A stretch of 64,000 bases of DNA from Tenebrio molitor. Lineage: Eukaryota; Arthropoda; Insecta; Coleoptera; Tenebrionidae. Location of the stretch: assembly GCF_963966145.1 (NCBI RefSeq), contig NC_091051.1, positions 9,796,001-9,860,000 of the forward strand, written 5' to 3'. Shown here piece by piece: positions 12,632 through 23,500 of this stretch; within the stretch, counting starts at the first letter, position 1, and each line of letters starts with the position of its first letter. The notes under the pieces were generated by a model. It saw only the letters and a list, made by a program, of their open reading frames with translations. It did no database searches and was not told the DNA's origin. The position numbers were made by a program, and so were the translations under genes.

Positions 12632-12763
12632 ATATCAGGTGTTCATTTAAATGTATCCTCAAAGAGTGAGGTTAGATTTACACAGCTGACAAGTGATCCG
12701 TAATCCGTGGTGCGTTCACAAACGGCGCCTAGTTTGAGGAGAAATTTAATGAACATCCGATAC
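12632..12763 (+). mobile_element. MITE family A, copy 2 (internally deleted)
   Basis: It starts tatatcaggtgttcatt and ends gaacatccgata, the paired family-A ends. The left inner part found in copies 3 and 4 is absent: the sequence jumps from tatcctcaaag directly to agtgaggttagattta. Length is about 130 bp. It lies some 450 bp upstream of the first recognized Pax exon. Confidence 0.75.
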
Positions 12764-13216
12764 TTGAGAATACAAAATTTTAAGCTGAAAGGTTAACGTT
12801 AATAACGAAGTGGATATAAGGCAATTACGTGTGAGAAAAAATATCTTTGGCTTTCTACGTTACGTAAGAATTAATAAGCAGTTAAAAGTAACAGTATAGC
12901 AGTAACAAAGGTTTGGAAGTAACAAAGTAATAAAATGAGAGGTGACAAAGCACAACTATGAATTATTTAATTAGGAAATATATATTACACTGGGTACAAG
13001 GCGTAAAGTAGTTTTTTTGTTAAGATTACATCCAGTTAGCAGTTTTTAGCAATTTCAAGAGCACCTCCGTTTCTTTTTGATCAGTCGCTTCCGTCCTTTT
13101 AGTATTTTTTGTGAGGAGAACAACAAAGGTTAGAACAAATTTCCCGTGACTAGTAAAAATAAATTGTGCAAGGTTAAAGGATTAATATTTGTGGTTAACA
13201 AGATTGCTTTTTGCAG

Positions 13217-13357
13217 GCACGCTCCGACCGCCCGGTTTAATTGGCGGCAGCAAACCAAAAGTGGCAACGCCGGCCGTAGTGTCAAAGATTGAGCAGTACA
13301 AAAGGGAAAATCCCACGATTTTCGCGTGGGAAATCCGGGAGAGATTGATATCGGAAG
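13217..13357 (+). CDS. eyg: Pax exon encoding the first part of the RED subdomain
   Basis: The acceptor is ttgcttttttgcag-type, ending at 13216, and the donor is GAAG|gtgagt at 13358. The exon starts with two bases that complete a split codon (probably Gly) and ends with one base of the next, so it is phase compatible with the exon at 18923. It encodes TLRPPGLIGGSKPKVATP followed by IEQYKRENPTIFAWEIR, the hallmark RED helices. It would need an upstream exon ending in one codon base. Confidence 0.92.
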
Positions 13358-16300
13358 GTGAGTACGACGCGCCCTTAAGTCGTTTCCCCGAAAGAAAAAT
13401 AAGCAATTATCGAGCGTTGTAATTATTAAGGAAGCGATATCTAGAACCGAAAACGCAACAGACGCAATTATCAAACACGATTTTTGTGCGTGTCAACTTA
13501 ACTCGACATAATTAAATAAAATTAAAAGATGGCCATTCCGTGACGAGCCCGTGACTTTTTCAAAAAAACTGCGTGTGAATGAAAACACTTATTTGTATTA
13601 ACAAAACCGCAGGTAAAATAACCAAGAAATGACAATGTTTAGGGGGTTTCATATTGTTTGGGTTGGCCAAACTGCCAGTGCCGAGCCGGTTATTGTGTTA
13701 CGGAAAACCACACCTAATTATACGTATTGTGAATGCAGGGAGGATAAAGTAAATTATACTTTTTTCCTTAAAGACGTTTCCATTCTTAGCTATAATGCCT
13801 TCTACTGCAGCACTGAATTGTTCGTTTACTTCACGTTTTCGACAACTCCAATTAAATGAGACTTCCTGGCAGTCGGTAACGAATAATTAGTCTTGCGGCC
13901 GTCGCCACCCATTTAAATCAATTGCCAACATAGCGATTGTACAAGTGTCAAGTTGGACACACCTAGCAACGTGCAGATCCCACCCGATCAAATCACCGAA
14001 AAACAAAGGACCGTTCGTTGCTCCTTGTGGAAATGACAATTTGCGATTCTCATGGCAAACATTTGGTATGGTTTGTTCGTGCACCTGGAGGTGTTTTGGT
14101 GTCTACGCCACTGAAGCAAGACTCGGATCTCAATTGTACCAGCCCCGGGACAAATCGGAACCCACCTCGTGTAATTACACTGTGACTGATGAATGATTAA
14201 TAATTGTATATTTATCATACGGATGCATTGATCATGATCACACTTGGATGCAAGGATGAGATACCATCACTTCGATTTGATTTATCTGCACGTTAATTCC
14301 CTATTCAAACCCTCCGGCACCACCGTGTCTATCAATAAATTCAATCCCAAGCGGCGTTTCCTTTATTTATTTTTTTCGTCGTCCAGATTCGTATTAATAA
14401 CCACAACAACGGGAATAATAAGAAGCCACAAGTGTCTGCCACCACTCGCAGTTATCAATTCGTAACCAATTTGACCGTAATTGAATTTTTTCTATCTAAT
14501 TACGCAATAAAGCAATTTTCATCAAAGCTCGAAAGAGTACCTATGTATACTTCATGGTGGGCCACAATTGCAAACACACATTTAAAATAATAACCACACT
14601 ATACCATCCAAGTCTACCTCGATTCAATAGTCAAGTTGGTTATGGTCATTCAATTGGACACGCGACTGAAAAGACCGTTGTCTGTGGGATTCTTTGTCTG
14701 GCGCTCACGCCTCATAATGGCACATGTAGTTCCGTCTCTATTACATTCCATCACTATTGTAGATCCAGCATAGATCATAATTGAATAATATTTTTCTCGC
14801 ATCGGGTCTGTATTCACGTTGGCAGCCAAACTCTATTCATGAAGCCACAAGTAGGATAATTTAGATCAATCTCTCAATGCTAACTCGAATACATATTTAG
14901 ATTTGGCGATTTCGACTGATCTGTACCGCTCGAGATGCCATAAAGGTGGGTACCTCCTATTTTGTACCATTCTCGATCACTTTTGATCGATTGCCTGTGA
15001 CAACAACGATACAAAGGAAGAAACAGTCGCAAGAGAAACTTTTATTTGTCATCCGTTCAAATAATACAGCTAATTTCAGTTCATTTAATGACAGATAATA
15101 CAAATACAAAAATAGAAAAATATATTGATGTGGCCATAATTATACGAATGTAACAAAAATACTTTCACAGCAGGTTCGAACAAGTCAGTTTTCATAAATT
15201 CCAAGTAATTAAAAAGAAATTGATCTTGGCAAAACAGAAAAGGATAATATTTTGTTAATACAGCAAACTCAAATGATTTGACTAAGTTTCTCGTAGAAGC
15301 AGTATTAATATCAGAATAGAATTGTTACGATTGTTTAGTTCATTCTTAAAATGATAAAAATCCGAATAAAAATCAAAGGATTTGGTTTCAAAAGCTGATA
15401 CTGTTGTTTCCATTTTTTTACATGGTGTGATGGAATATAGTTTGCAATCATTAAGCACATTTATAAATGTCTATAAAGATAAATTAAAATGCAAAATGTT
15501 TCATTGTCTTTAGAAATGTGTTTTTAAATATAAAAGGAAATGTAAACATGAGAGAGAGTTGGCAATTATGTAAAGAATAACCTGCAAACATCTTTGAATT
15601 TAATTTAGCTGCATGATTACATCATGCCTTCAAGTTAAAAACGCGATTTGTAAAAGAAAATTGACTCGAAGCTAAAATTGCGTAGGTTAGTTTAGAGTGG
15701 AAGAGGGTGTGGTACTTTTAAATATCATTAAAGAAGGAACTGAAAGATGTAGGAAGATATATCGGGTGCTCATTAAAATTTCTCGTCAAAGTTGGCGTTG
15801 AAGAGTCGATTGTGAATGAACGATTCGTTATAGTTTTTCAAACTGCATATTAAAAACACAAACAACGCAAAAAGTGAGGTTAGATTTAAACAACTGAGTT
15901 GTATCTGTGCTGCGTTCACAATCGACTCTTCAACGCCAACTTTGCCGGGAAATTTTAATAAACACCTGATGTAATAATATAAGAATATTTATGCGTTGAT
16001 TTGGCAAAAATTTGACTGTGCCAGTCAGCGCTGCTTGTCTGTAGACTAAAAAGATACCTGATAAAAGTTATCACTTCCGGTATACATCAAATTTGACACA
16101 ATCAATTTCCTCGGTCAATTTAAAATTCAATTTCGGAGTTTTGTTTTTTTTTGTGTTAAAATAAGACTAAGTAAACACTGTAATATATGAGACAAACAAA
16201 TTTTTGTGTGAAATTTTTCTGGACCTCTATTTTAAATTAGGTATCTGAGATTTTAGAATAAAAATGTTTTCATAAAGACATTTCACTTACAAAAGAATGA

Positions 16301-19300
16301 ATGGTCAATGAAATAAATTGTAGCTGGAGTTCTAAGAATTGCAGAAGAAATCTTTTTCAATAATTGTCATTGAAGAGTTATTTCTGTTGACCAACTAAAA
16401 ATTGAGTTTTGTAAAAAAGGAAGTCCTTAAATAATGGAAAACATGAATACCTAAAAGCAATCGATTAACAAAATTATTTATTAAATAATATTGTTCCGAG
16501 AGAAAAATATTATTCCAAAGGGGTTCTCATTTTCATTATTGATGATGATGACTATGTGCTTGACCTGCAATATTTAGCATAATAATTGGTTAGTTCTTAT
16601 AATACACATTTTGTTGTGAATACTCAATACGAAATCCTTGCAGGATAATCATGATTACCCTAGGAATCTAGAAATTATCCTTCAAGCGCAAGACCGTTTT
16701 GAAAATAATTTTACGTTGTTGCTCCACTATTTTTAAATTTTGTTTTAATAAAATAGTCAGTTATTAACTTATTTCAGTTCTAAAACACTGACGCAAACAT
16801 TTTTACTGCTGATTTTGGTACACAAAAGGTGAAATTTGTTTATCGAGACAGTTCAAAATATTATTTAGCGACTCTCATTTAACGTTCGAGCACAATTCGC
16901 TTTTACAGATATGAAAACCTTAGCAATTGGTTTTTTAGGCTGACGTTCATCTTTGACTTCCTATTCTTCCTTCCTAAAAGACGCAATGCACTTTCTAATT
17001 GTAGAGGTCTTGGATTTTCTCATGGTCTACGAGTCATACCTGCGCAAACGATGAATATCGGTCTCAAGTAGGCGTTACAAACCGACCGAAAAACATCGTC
17101 ATTCATTGCGTTAATTTCGTCCCTCTCTCATCTACATATTTGTATGTATTTGAATTTCAAAGTAGTCGACGTTTTCAGTTTTCATTTACAGATTTTTCAT
17201 TGGTTTAGCGCTCCGCCTTCGCGCAGATATTTCCAAGGTCACAGCCCATGAGAGAATCTAACACCTCTAACACAAAAAAAAAACATTGATCTTGACCAAG
17301 TCCTTTCGAGAGAACAGACTTTATAACCGATCGATCGAACGGTATTCATTTGTTTTCGATAAATATGGTTTACACCAAGAAACACTCTCTAAGTGGCTAT
17401 CACCAACATAACAGAAGAAAGTGTTAAAAAGTCGTCAGTATTTTGTTTTTTACTCAAACGTGATTGAATCACGAACTTTAATCGTATAATCAGACTAAGC
17501 TATATTGTTTTAAGACATCAACCAGAGGTTGTTTGATTCGGAATTGAAAACGATAAAAAACTGAATGACTGGAAAATAGTTACACAATTCGCTCTCGCAT
17601 CTGAAGAAAAGAAGAAATGGACGACCAATTGACATTCGAGGTACAAAAATTTCAGTACTTCCATACATGCAGATAGATTTGAAAATACGGAAGACAGCTT
17701 GTTGGAATCTAGTTTTTTGTATTTGTGGCTATAAAAATAAATCTCGGTTAGCTGTTAACTCTCGATTAAGCAACTGTGTCTGTGGAATGTAAATAAAACC
17801 GAAAAAGTGTAGCGACTAATAAATCTTTGAATCAGACAATCGGTCCGCTTCCGGATGACTAGAATAGTTGACGCAATAAATACAGCAGCGACAATAGTTT
17901 TCCAGTTTCAATGTCTTACGGGTTTGCGATTTGGTTATTGGAACGAATTAGACTGTTGGGCTTTAGCGGATGAGAGCCTCGCTGAAGGTTGATCGAGCAA
18001 AGCGGTCGGATTTGACGAGTTGTCAGTGTCGTTGTGAGTGTGACATTTTATTTAAGCGAGGCGAGTTTAATTAAGAAGCTTCCTACTTAAAGATCACACG
18101 AACCTTGAAAACATTTAGGATATGGTCTGTTGTCGCCAAGTTTGAAACGGATGTATCCAGAGTAATTGCTCGACACTGTGAGTTCTACTCATTGTGTTGA
18201 ACGGTCCGGTAAGCAATCTAGTTAACGTGAAATCTCGATTTCATTTGTCACAGAGAGGTGTGGTGCCGGCGAAGAAATGAGACCAATCACGACCCCCGGA
18301 GTGCGGAAAAGATCGCCAAGCGAGGGTTGTAGATCTGCAGGTGGTCGTGAGATCGACTACCAGACGGAGAATTGTCCTCGCCGGAATTCCGCCTTGCCGG
18401 AAGATATAAAGTAGCAATTGCTAACTCATCTCGGCCCTACCATTATGGCAAATGATTGTAATCAACCGACCTCCAAACAGCGTAACCAAATTTTCGTCCG
18501 CCACAGAGCTATCGATAGTAATTATGAATTCCTCGCGCCGTGTTCTTAAGAACAGTTCGGAAACAGAAGAGTGCTCGAGAAACTGTTCACTCTATTGTGA
18601 TGGTCGAGTCGAGGATCTTCAGTTCGATTAAACAAACAGTTTGCCCAGTCATTACGTTCGATCAGTGACAGAGGGTTTTTAAAAAATAAAACGTCCAATG
18701 CGAGCTAAAAGTCAAATTATAACGACTCCCTCCCTGCCAATCTGTTGGTGTTTCTCGGAAATACGAGCACTCAGATAGCGTCGTCGGTGCTCCTTCGCAG
18801 AAATCTTCTCCATTTCATATTGCACACTCCACTAATGACGGGCGATTATCTCGTCAACTAAGCAGGCAGGCAGCAAATCACAAAAGATTTAATACTTTAC
18901 GGTAATTATTCATTGCTTGCAGGTGTGTGCACCAATGCAACAGCTCCATCGGTGAGCAGCATCAACAGGATACTGCGAAATCGTGCCGCCGAGAGAGCTG
19001 CTGCGGAATTCGCGAGAGCAGCGGGTTACGGTCTTTACCACCCCCATCCGTACGCCGCGGCCGCCGCAGCCTTCCCTTGGCATTCACCCCTCTGGCCTAA
19101 CAGTCCTCTGGGACTCCAGACTCCCGGGGCTGGTTCGTCGATGATGGGGGGTTCCCCCAGCTCGTCCGGTTCCCCCCATCCGGACCACGGCCTTCTGAGT
19201 TCTCCCCCCGGGACGCACCCCGACAGCAAAGACGACTCGAGTCTGGACAGCTCCGAGCAACCCAAATTCCGAAGAAACAGGACCACCTTCAGCCCCGACC

Positions 19301-19931
19301 AGCTGGAAGAGCTCGAGAAGGAATTCGAGAAGAGTCATTATCCTTGCGTCTCGACACGCGAACGTCTCGCATCGAAGACGTCTCTGTCGGAGGCTCGAGT
19401 GCAGGTATGCTGAAAATCTAACAAGCCCAATTCGAACTAATTGTGGTATATTGAAACCAGGTTTGGTTTTCTAACAGACGAGCGAAATGGAGGCGCCACC
19501 AACGCATGAACTTGCTAAAGCAGTCTTCGCCGGGACCCCAGGGCAGCCAGTCTTCGATGTTCGGAGGCCGCTTGACGCCCTCTCCGCATTACACGGCCGC
19601 TTCCACCCCTGGCTCTCCGCTTACTACGCCTCATCGCACCGGGGGTCCGACGGCTTCCTCCCTTTTGTTGCAGATGGGAGGAGAAAATAGTGCCTTCAAG
19701 GCTTTGGTGCCGAACCAGTTGCTCACGGCGCACGACACCATCAGGCGGTTGAGCGACTACGCCACCGACTCCGAGGAGGAGATCAACGTCAACGACGAGT
19801 CCGACGCGGAGGAGGCGGCGGACCGGAGGCGGAGGTCCAGGTCGTCGAGTCCCGTCGAAGTGGTCGACTCACCGGCCAAGGAGACGCCCACATGTCAGCC
19901 TTTGCAGCTCACCATGCACGATCGCGATTAA
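13217..19931 (+). CDS. eyg: Pax transcription factor of the eyegone / twin-of-eyegone type (5' partial; joined exons 13217-13357, 18923-19404, 19461-19931)
   Basis: This is a nuclear DNA-binding regulator; its relatives act in eye and appendage patterning in flies. The three exons join in frame to 364 residues. First comes the RED half of a paired domain (IGGSKPKVATP, IEQYKRENPTIFAWEIR, then SVSSINRILRN across the first intron). A linker with a seven-Ala YAAAAAAAFP-like run and a Ser/Gly/Pro region follows. The homeodomain (RRNRTTFSPDQ to WFSNRRAKWRR) carries Ser50, the Pax hallmark. The tail is acidic (SEEEINVNDESD) and Arg/Ser-rich. The first visible exon begins at the PAI-RED border. The eyg family is known for a paired domain lacking most of PAI, which fits, but the upstream exon was not found, so a full PAI cannot be excluded. 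Whether this is eyg or its paralogue toe cannot be settled here. Confidence 0.9.
15759..15971 (+). mobile_element. MITE family A, copy 3 (intronic, nearly complete)
   Basis: The left end is atcgggtgctcatt and the right end, on the other strand, atcaggtgtttatt. The paired arms continue through AAAGTTGGCGTTGAAGAG for roughly 60 bp. The interior has acaaacaacgcaaaaag and gtgaggttagatttaa. Length is about 213 bp. It sits inside the Pax intron and shows no coding potential. Confidence 0.85.
17860..18900 (+). promoter_or_regulatory. Candidate regulatory DNA or alternative first exon upstream of the homeodomain exon
   Basis: About 1 kb directly before the homeodomain-bearing exon is less AT-rich than the rest of the intron and has many short GC-containing motifs. 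No long frame runs through it into the exon. Such a block could be an enhancer, or the promoter and 5' leader of a short transcript lacking the RED half. No TATA box or initiator was certain. This is an inference from composition and position. Confidence 0.25.
18923..19404 (+). CDS. eyg: Pax exon: end of RED subdomain, linker, first 46 residues of the homeodomain
   Basis: It follows a good acceptor (cattgcttgcag) and ends GTGCAG|gtatgc. It encodes VCTNATAPSVSSINR, completing the RED part, then ILRNRAAERAAAEF. A Tyr/His/Ala-rich stretch and a Pro/Ser/Gly linker rich in acidic Ser pairs (DSKDDSSLDSS) follow, then the homeodomain from FRRNRTTF through EARVQ. Codon third positions are GC-rich, unlike the flanking DNA. 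Confidence 0.95.
19405..19460 (+). other. 56-bp intron within the homeodomain codons
   Basis: It is gtatgc to gaaaccag, between Gln46 and Val47 of the homeodomain. Introns at 46/47 are common in paired-class homeobox genes. The size is typical of small insect introns. Reading straight through it hits a stop two bases in (the frame VC-stop), so splicing is required. Confidence 0.93.
19461..19931 (+). CDS. eyg: Terminal Pax exon: end of homeodomain and C-terminal region
   Basis: It starts exactly at VWFSNRRAKWRRHQ, which contains Ser50 and Asn51 of recognition helix 3. After MNLLK comes a Ser/Pro/Gly-rich stretch, then a LLTAHDTIRRLSDYA segment. An acidic block, an RRRRSRSSSP run and a short tail ending MHDRD-TAA follow. 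Two overlapping frames (19487-19690 on +, 19515-19733 on -) are GC-rich shadows. Confidence 0.95.
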   Translation, partial: VWFSNRRAKWRRHQRMNLLKQSSPGPQGSQSSMFGGRLTPSPHYTAASTPGSPLTTPHRTGGPTASSLLLQMGGENSAFKALVPNQLLTAHDTIRRLSDYATDSEEEINVNDESDAEEAADRRRRSRSSSPVEVVDSPAKETPTCQPLQLTMHDRD

Positions 19932-20560
19932 TTTATTTCGGATTGCGTACATGGTGAAACAACATTACCAAAGCAATTGAACTCTTATACACTTAATTTA
20001 TGTCTGTAAATACTTATTTAAAGACGTGTCAGCGGCTGTGACTCGACTGACAATTTTGCCCAAGCTAAGGTTCCTTAACTCTGCTCTCTCATCAACTACA
20101 ACCGGTAATTACGACGAATCAAAAACTCAACAGTCATCGAAAACTACTCTTCCTTAAATAGGAGACACTCGACAACAGATCGACTCACAAAGATCGTAGT
20201 ATTCTGAAATAATAGCTCTCGATACTTCTTATTACTTTCGAAACGTCCGACTGTATCGATTAATCCAGTCACACCTGCGTCCTGCAAGGACAAAGTCTCG
20301 CCGCCGCAAGATGTCCCAAAAATTATTCGCTGGTTCAATCTCACTTTAACAAACCCATTTTGATTTTGTGAGGATAAAATTTTGCACACGATGTGTCGAT
20401 ACTGGCGGGACAATTTAGAAACTTCAGAATGCACCTTGTTTGTAAATAATTTAAGAATCAGTCGTACTGTCCAAACGTACTGTAGACGTAGAACAAATCC
20501 ATTGTTAATTATTTAAATTTTGTGTACATTGAAGAAGAATAAAACGTCTTAGTTTTATAA
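19932..20560 (+). other. Probable 3' untranslated region of the Pax gene
   Basis: It runs from the TAA to just past the AATAAA at 20538. No convincing frame is present; the minus-strand opening at 20144-20434 has no recognizable domain. Confidence 0.6.
20538..20543 (+). terminator. Polyadenylation signal AATAAA for the Pax transcript
   Basis: This canonical hexamer lies about 610 bases after the stop codon and is followed by a T-rich stretch. Another AATAAA at 20901 could serve a longer transcript. Confidence 0.5.
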
Positions 20561-23500
20561 ATTGCTTAGTTGTCCGTTTTATTAGAGAGCGTAGGCTTTT
20601 CTAATGAGTGAACAGCAACAGCAACTCGTCCATTGTATTATAGTAGCCGTAAGAAACTGTAATAATTGTTAACGAAATACAATTTGCATAAACGTTTGTC
20701 TAAAGTATCATTCATCCGTTCCAGTAAAAATCCGTTGCTCCGAGAGCAACACTCTCCCATCGCCATTAGTTTCCTTAAAGGCGAGAAAAGACTTCCTTAT
20801 TACATTGATTTGATTGATGAATTAAACATTAACGATTTATTCGCCTGTTATCAGACCGAATCAGTTGTGTATTGGAAATAGAAATGTAAATGTGGTTTTG
20901 AAATAAACGTGGAATTCCGATATTCACCGTCGTGTTAACACAATAAGGAGTGTCGACGAAAGTGGATGGTAGCCGCGTGGATTTATGAGTTTAACTAATA
21001 CTTGTAGGTCGATAACGTTAACATAACAAGAACCCATCGGTCTGGTCGTAAACAACAGTGGAAGAATGCCGTGAGTGTGAACGTACGAGCGATCGGTGAT
21101 CTTTTCGGAATCCGAAATTTCGACGGACTGATTTCGACACTCCGTCAGGATAAAGAAGACATCATCCGCGGAGCCCGGCCATAAAATTAAAACTACCCAT
21201 AAAATTTAACGATAGATTATGGATACGTTTCCAGCTGATTAATTTGTTAAGTTTACGAGAGTGATAGCAAACAAATTTGTAATAAATTCCATGGTCGAGC
21301 TGAATTTGTATAAAAAACTATTCGGAGGTGTTGAGAAATCAAGTTCCAAACCGAAGGTTTACTTAGAACGTCTGATAATATTTTTCCTAATTAAGGAACA
21401 GCCTCGCGTGTTTTCGACGTAATCTCGGATTTTCGTCCGCTCTTAATTTATGTAACGCTTTTACGGACGTAATCAGAGGTGATAAAAAAGAAGGAAGTCG
21501 AGGCGTTTTATTTAATTAAAAGATTATAGACGCTTTGGTGACCGAAAATCAAACGGGATGAAATATGGAGCGATTAAACAGATTTTATGGTTAATAAGCA
21601 CTTCTGCCCGGATGATTTTATACCGGTCATAATTCAGATACGAATTTCCCTCGTTTATCTAACAAATGTGACGTTGATGGCGGGACATTTGAACGTATTA
21701 ATTTCGTGGGGGACGCGTGGGCGTTTACGTGCCAATTATTTTACAATGGTGTTTGGTTCGTTAGGATTTTATTGCGACTTAAGTGTCTCAAAAGTGCGAA
21801 TAAGCGCCCAGAATCTCACATTCGATTTATGTCTTTCCATTTTACAAACCTGAAATAACTTTAATGGTCGTTCGAATGTTTTTCATTGATACTCATTTAT
21901 ATACAGAAATAATTAGACTCTATTAAGATTTGCATATATAATTCGGGTTTCTGTTTCAGGACCACGCGATATTCTCTCGCCTGACTAATTCGGTCTTCAG
22001 TGGCTCCGATTGAGACACTATTGTAATATATTGCTGTGATTGTGGACGTAATCCTGTTCAACACCGGACAAGCTCTGTTCAACAGTGCCGGACATTTGCA
22101 TAACCGGATAGTTCACTTTAACAGCGATCTTTATAACTTTATTTGTTTAAACGCAATTTCCAATGTATCTAATTGAAAATTTTACGAGTCCGGCCGGCCT
22201 TTATTTTTTTTTTTTCGAACGTCGGCGGCTATTTCTCGCCGGATTAATCGCCCCATAACCAAACAAATCCATTAAACCTTCTACGTAGCGCAGTTATTCA
22301 ACAGTTATTATGACATTATAATAATTGCTGTGAAATAATCTTCTTATGACACATTTAAAACAACTCAATAAATTTGATTTAATTACTACAGCGTTAATAC
22401 AAGATAAAAGCCAGTAAGTTTAATGACGTTTGATGCGCCTTCTTGTACCTATTAATTGCATTCAGTGAATATTTTATTGCACAACATTCTGCATTCTGCT
22501 GGCCTACACCTTAACGATACATTGTACAAAGACTCGAAATCGTCCAGGCGATCTCATTTTCAAACAGCAGGAAACCATATTAATTTCAGCTCCTGATTTG
22601 CTGTAGTAGATCGAGATGGACATTCCTCGACGCTAATGATATATTAATCGGAATTTAGCGGTGCACAAATTAACCGGAAACTAATTAAAACGATGACGGT
22701 TTTCAGATACTTTGCATATCGAAACCTGTCCAGAAAAAATTATCAACCCGAAACATCACTGAGCTTTCTTAATTTATTAAAAAATGTACATCAAATTAAC
22801 TGTGGTTTCTCCAAATCTGAATTAAACTATCAATATGTGCACAATAAATTTGATTTTTTTAATTGCGAGGCTTCGCGGGAGGTTCTACAACTTCCACTTG
22901 GCTAAATTGATTATAACGATACTTAACAGATTATTCTAACGCTCATGTCGGCTATTAATTTACATTTTTATAAGCCTGGTGGAATGGAATTTTGACAAGA
23001 AGAACATGGTAAACCGCGCGTAAATTGTAAACAGGAAAAAATTAATTAGGAAATGAGCGTGTAATTTCACCACAGCTGTTTCTGCAACTCTGCTCATCCC
23101 AATAGTGATACCGTCTATTTGCTAAGCACCTGGAGACAAATTATATGAGGAAAAATGAAAAATTACCAGTCAGTAACCGTCATTTCCCCGAGTTATCAAA
23201 TTTCTTGCAATTAAACACTCCACATTGAAAGTTTTACAGCTGTTTGTACCTAAAAGCTGTAAATCTACGTTTCATCCGACAACATAATTCGGTGCACTAT
23301 TTATTGTATCTGGGCTAACGAGCGTTCAAGAAATTTGTGCCCAAGTAGGCGTGTCTTTGACATTTACTCCAGATACGTAAATATAACGTCACTTCGACAA
23401 TTAAAATTTAAAGTAAAAACCATTGTGTCGCATTAAAAACAAAAACCACTATAACTTGTTCGCTTAATAAATGACGTTTGACATTAATGGTTTGACAGTT

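Larger units (their letters stand above)
13358..18922 (+). other. Intron of the Pax gene (5.6 kb)
   Basis: It opens with gtgagt and closes with cattgcttgcag. It contains a family-A MITE (15759-15971). It also contains two less AT-rich patches, about 13500-14200 and 17860-18900, which have no convincing coding frame and are candidate regulatory DNA. The split lies inside the RED subdomain, between the ERLISEG and VCTNATAPSV segments. Confidence 0.85.

Noticed and set aside
13130..13474. 114-codon minus-strand frame across the RED exon
   Set aside because: It is antisense to a well-supported Pax exon and has no recognizable domain; it is a shadow.
18907..18922. Translation of the homeodomain exon beginning MLAGVCTN
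   Set aside because: That start is a TTG codon inside the splice acceptor; the exon begins at 18923 and is read from the upstream exon.
19035..19338. Two minus-strand frames over the homeodomain exon
   Set aside because: They are Gly/Arg-rich products of antisense GC-rich codons, with no domain.
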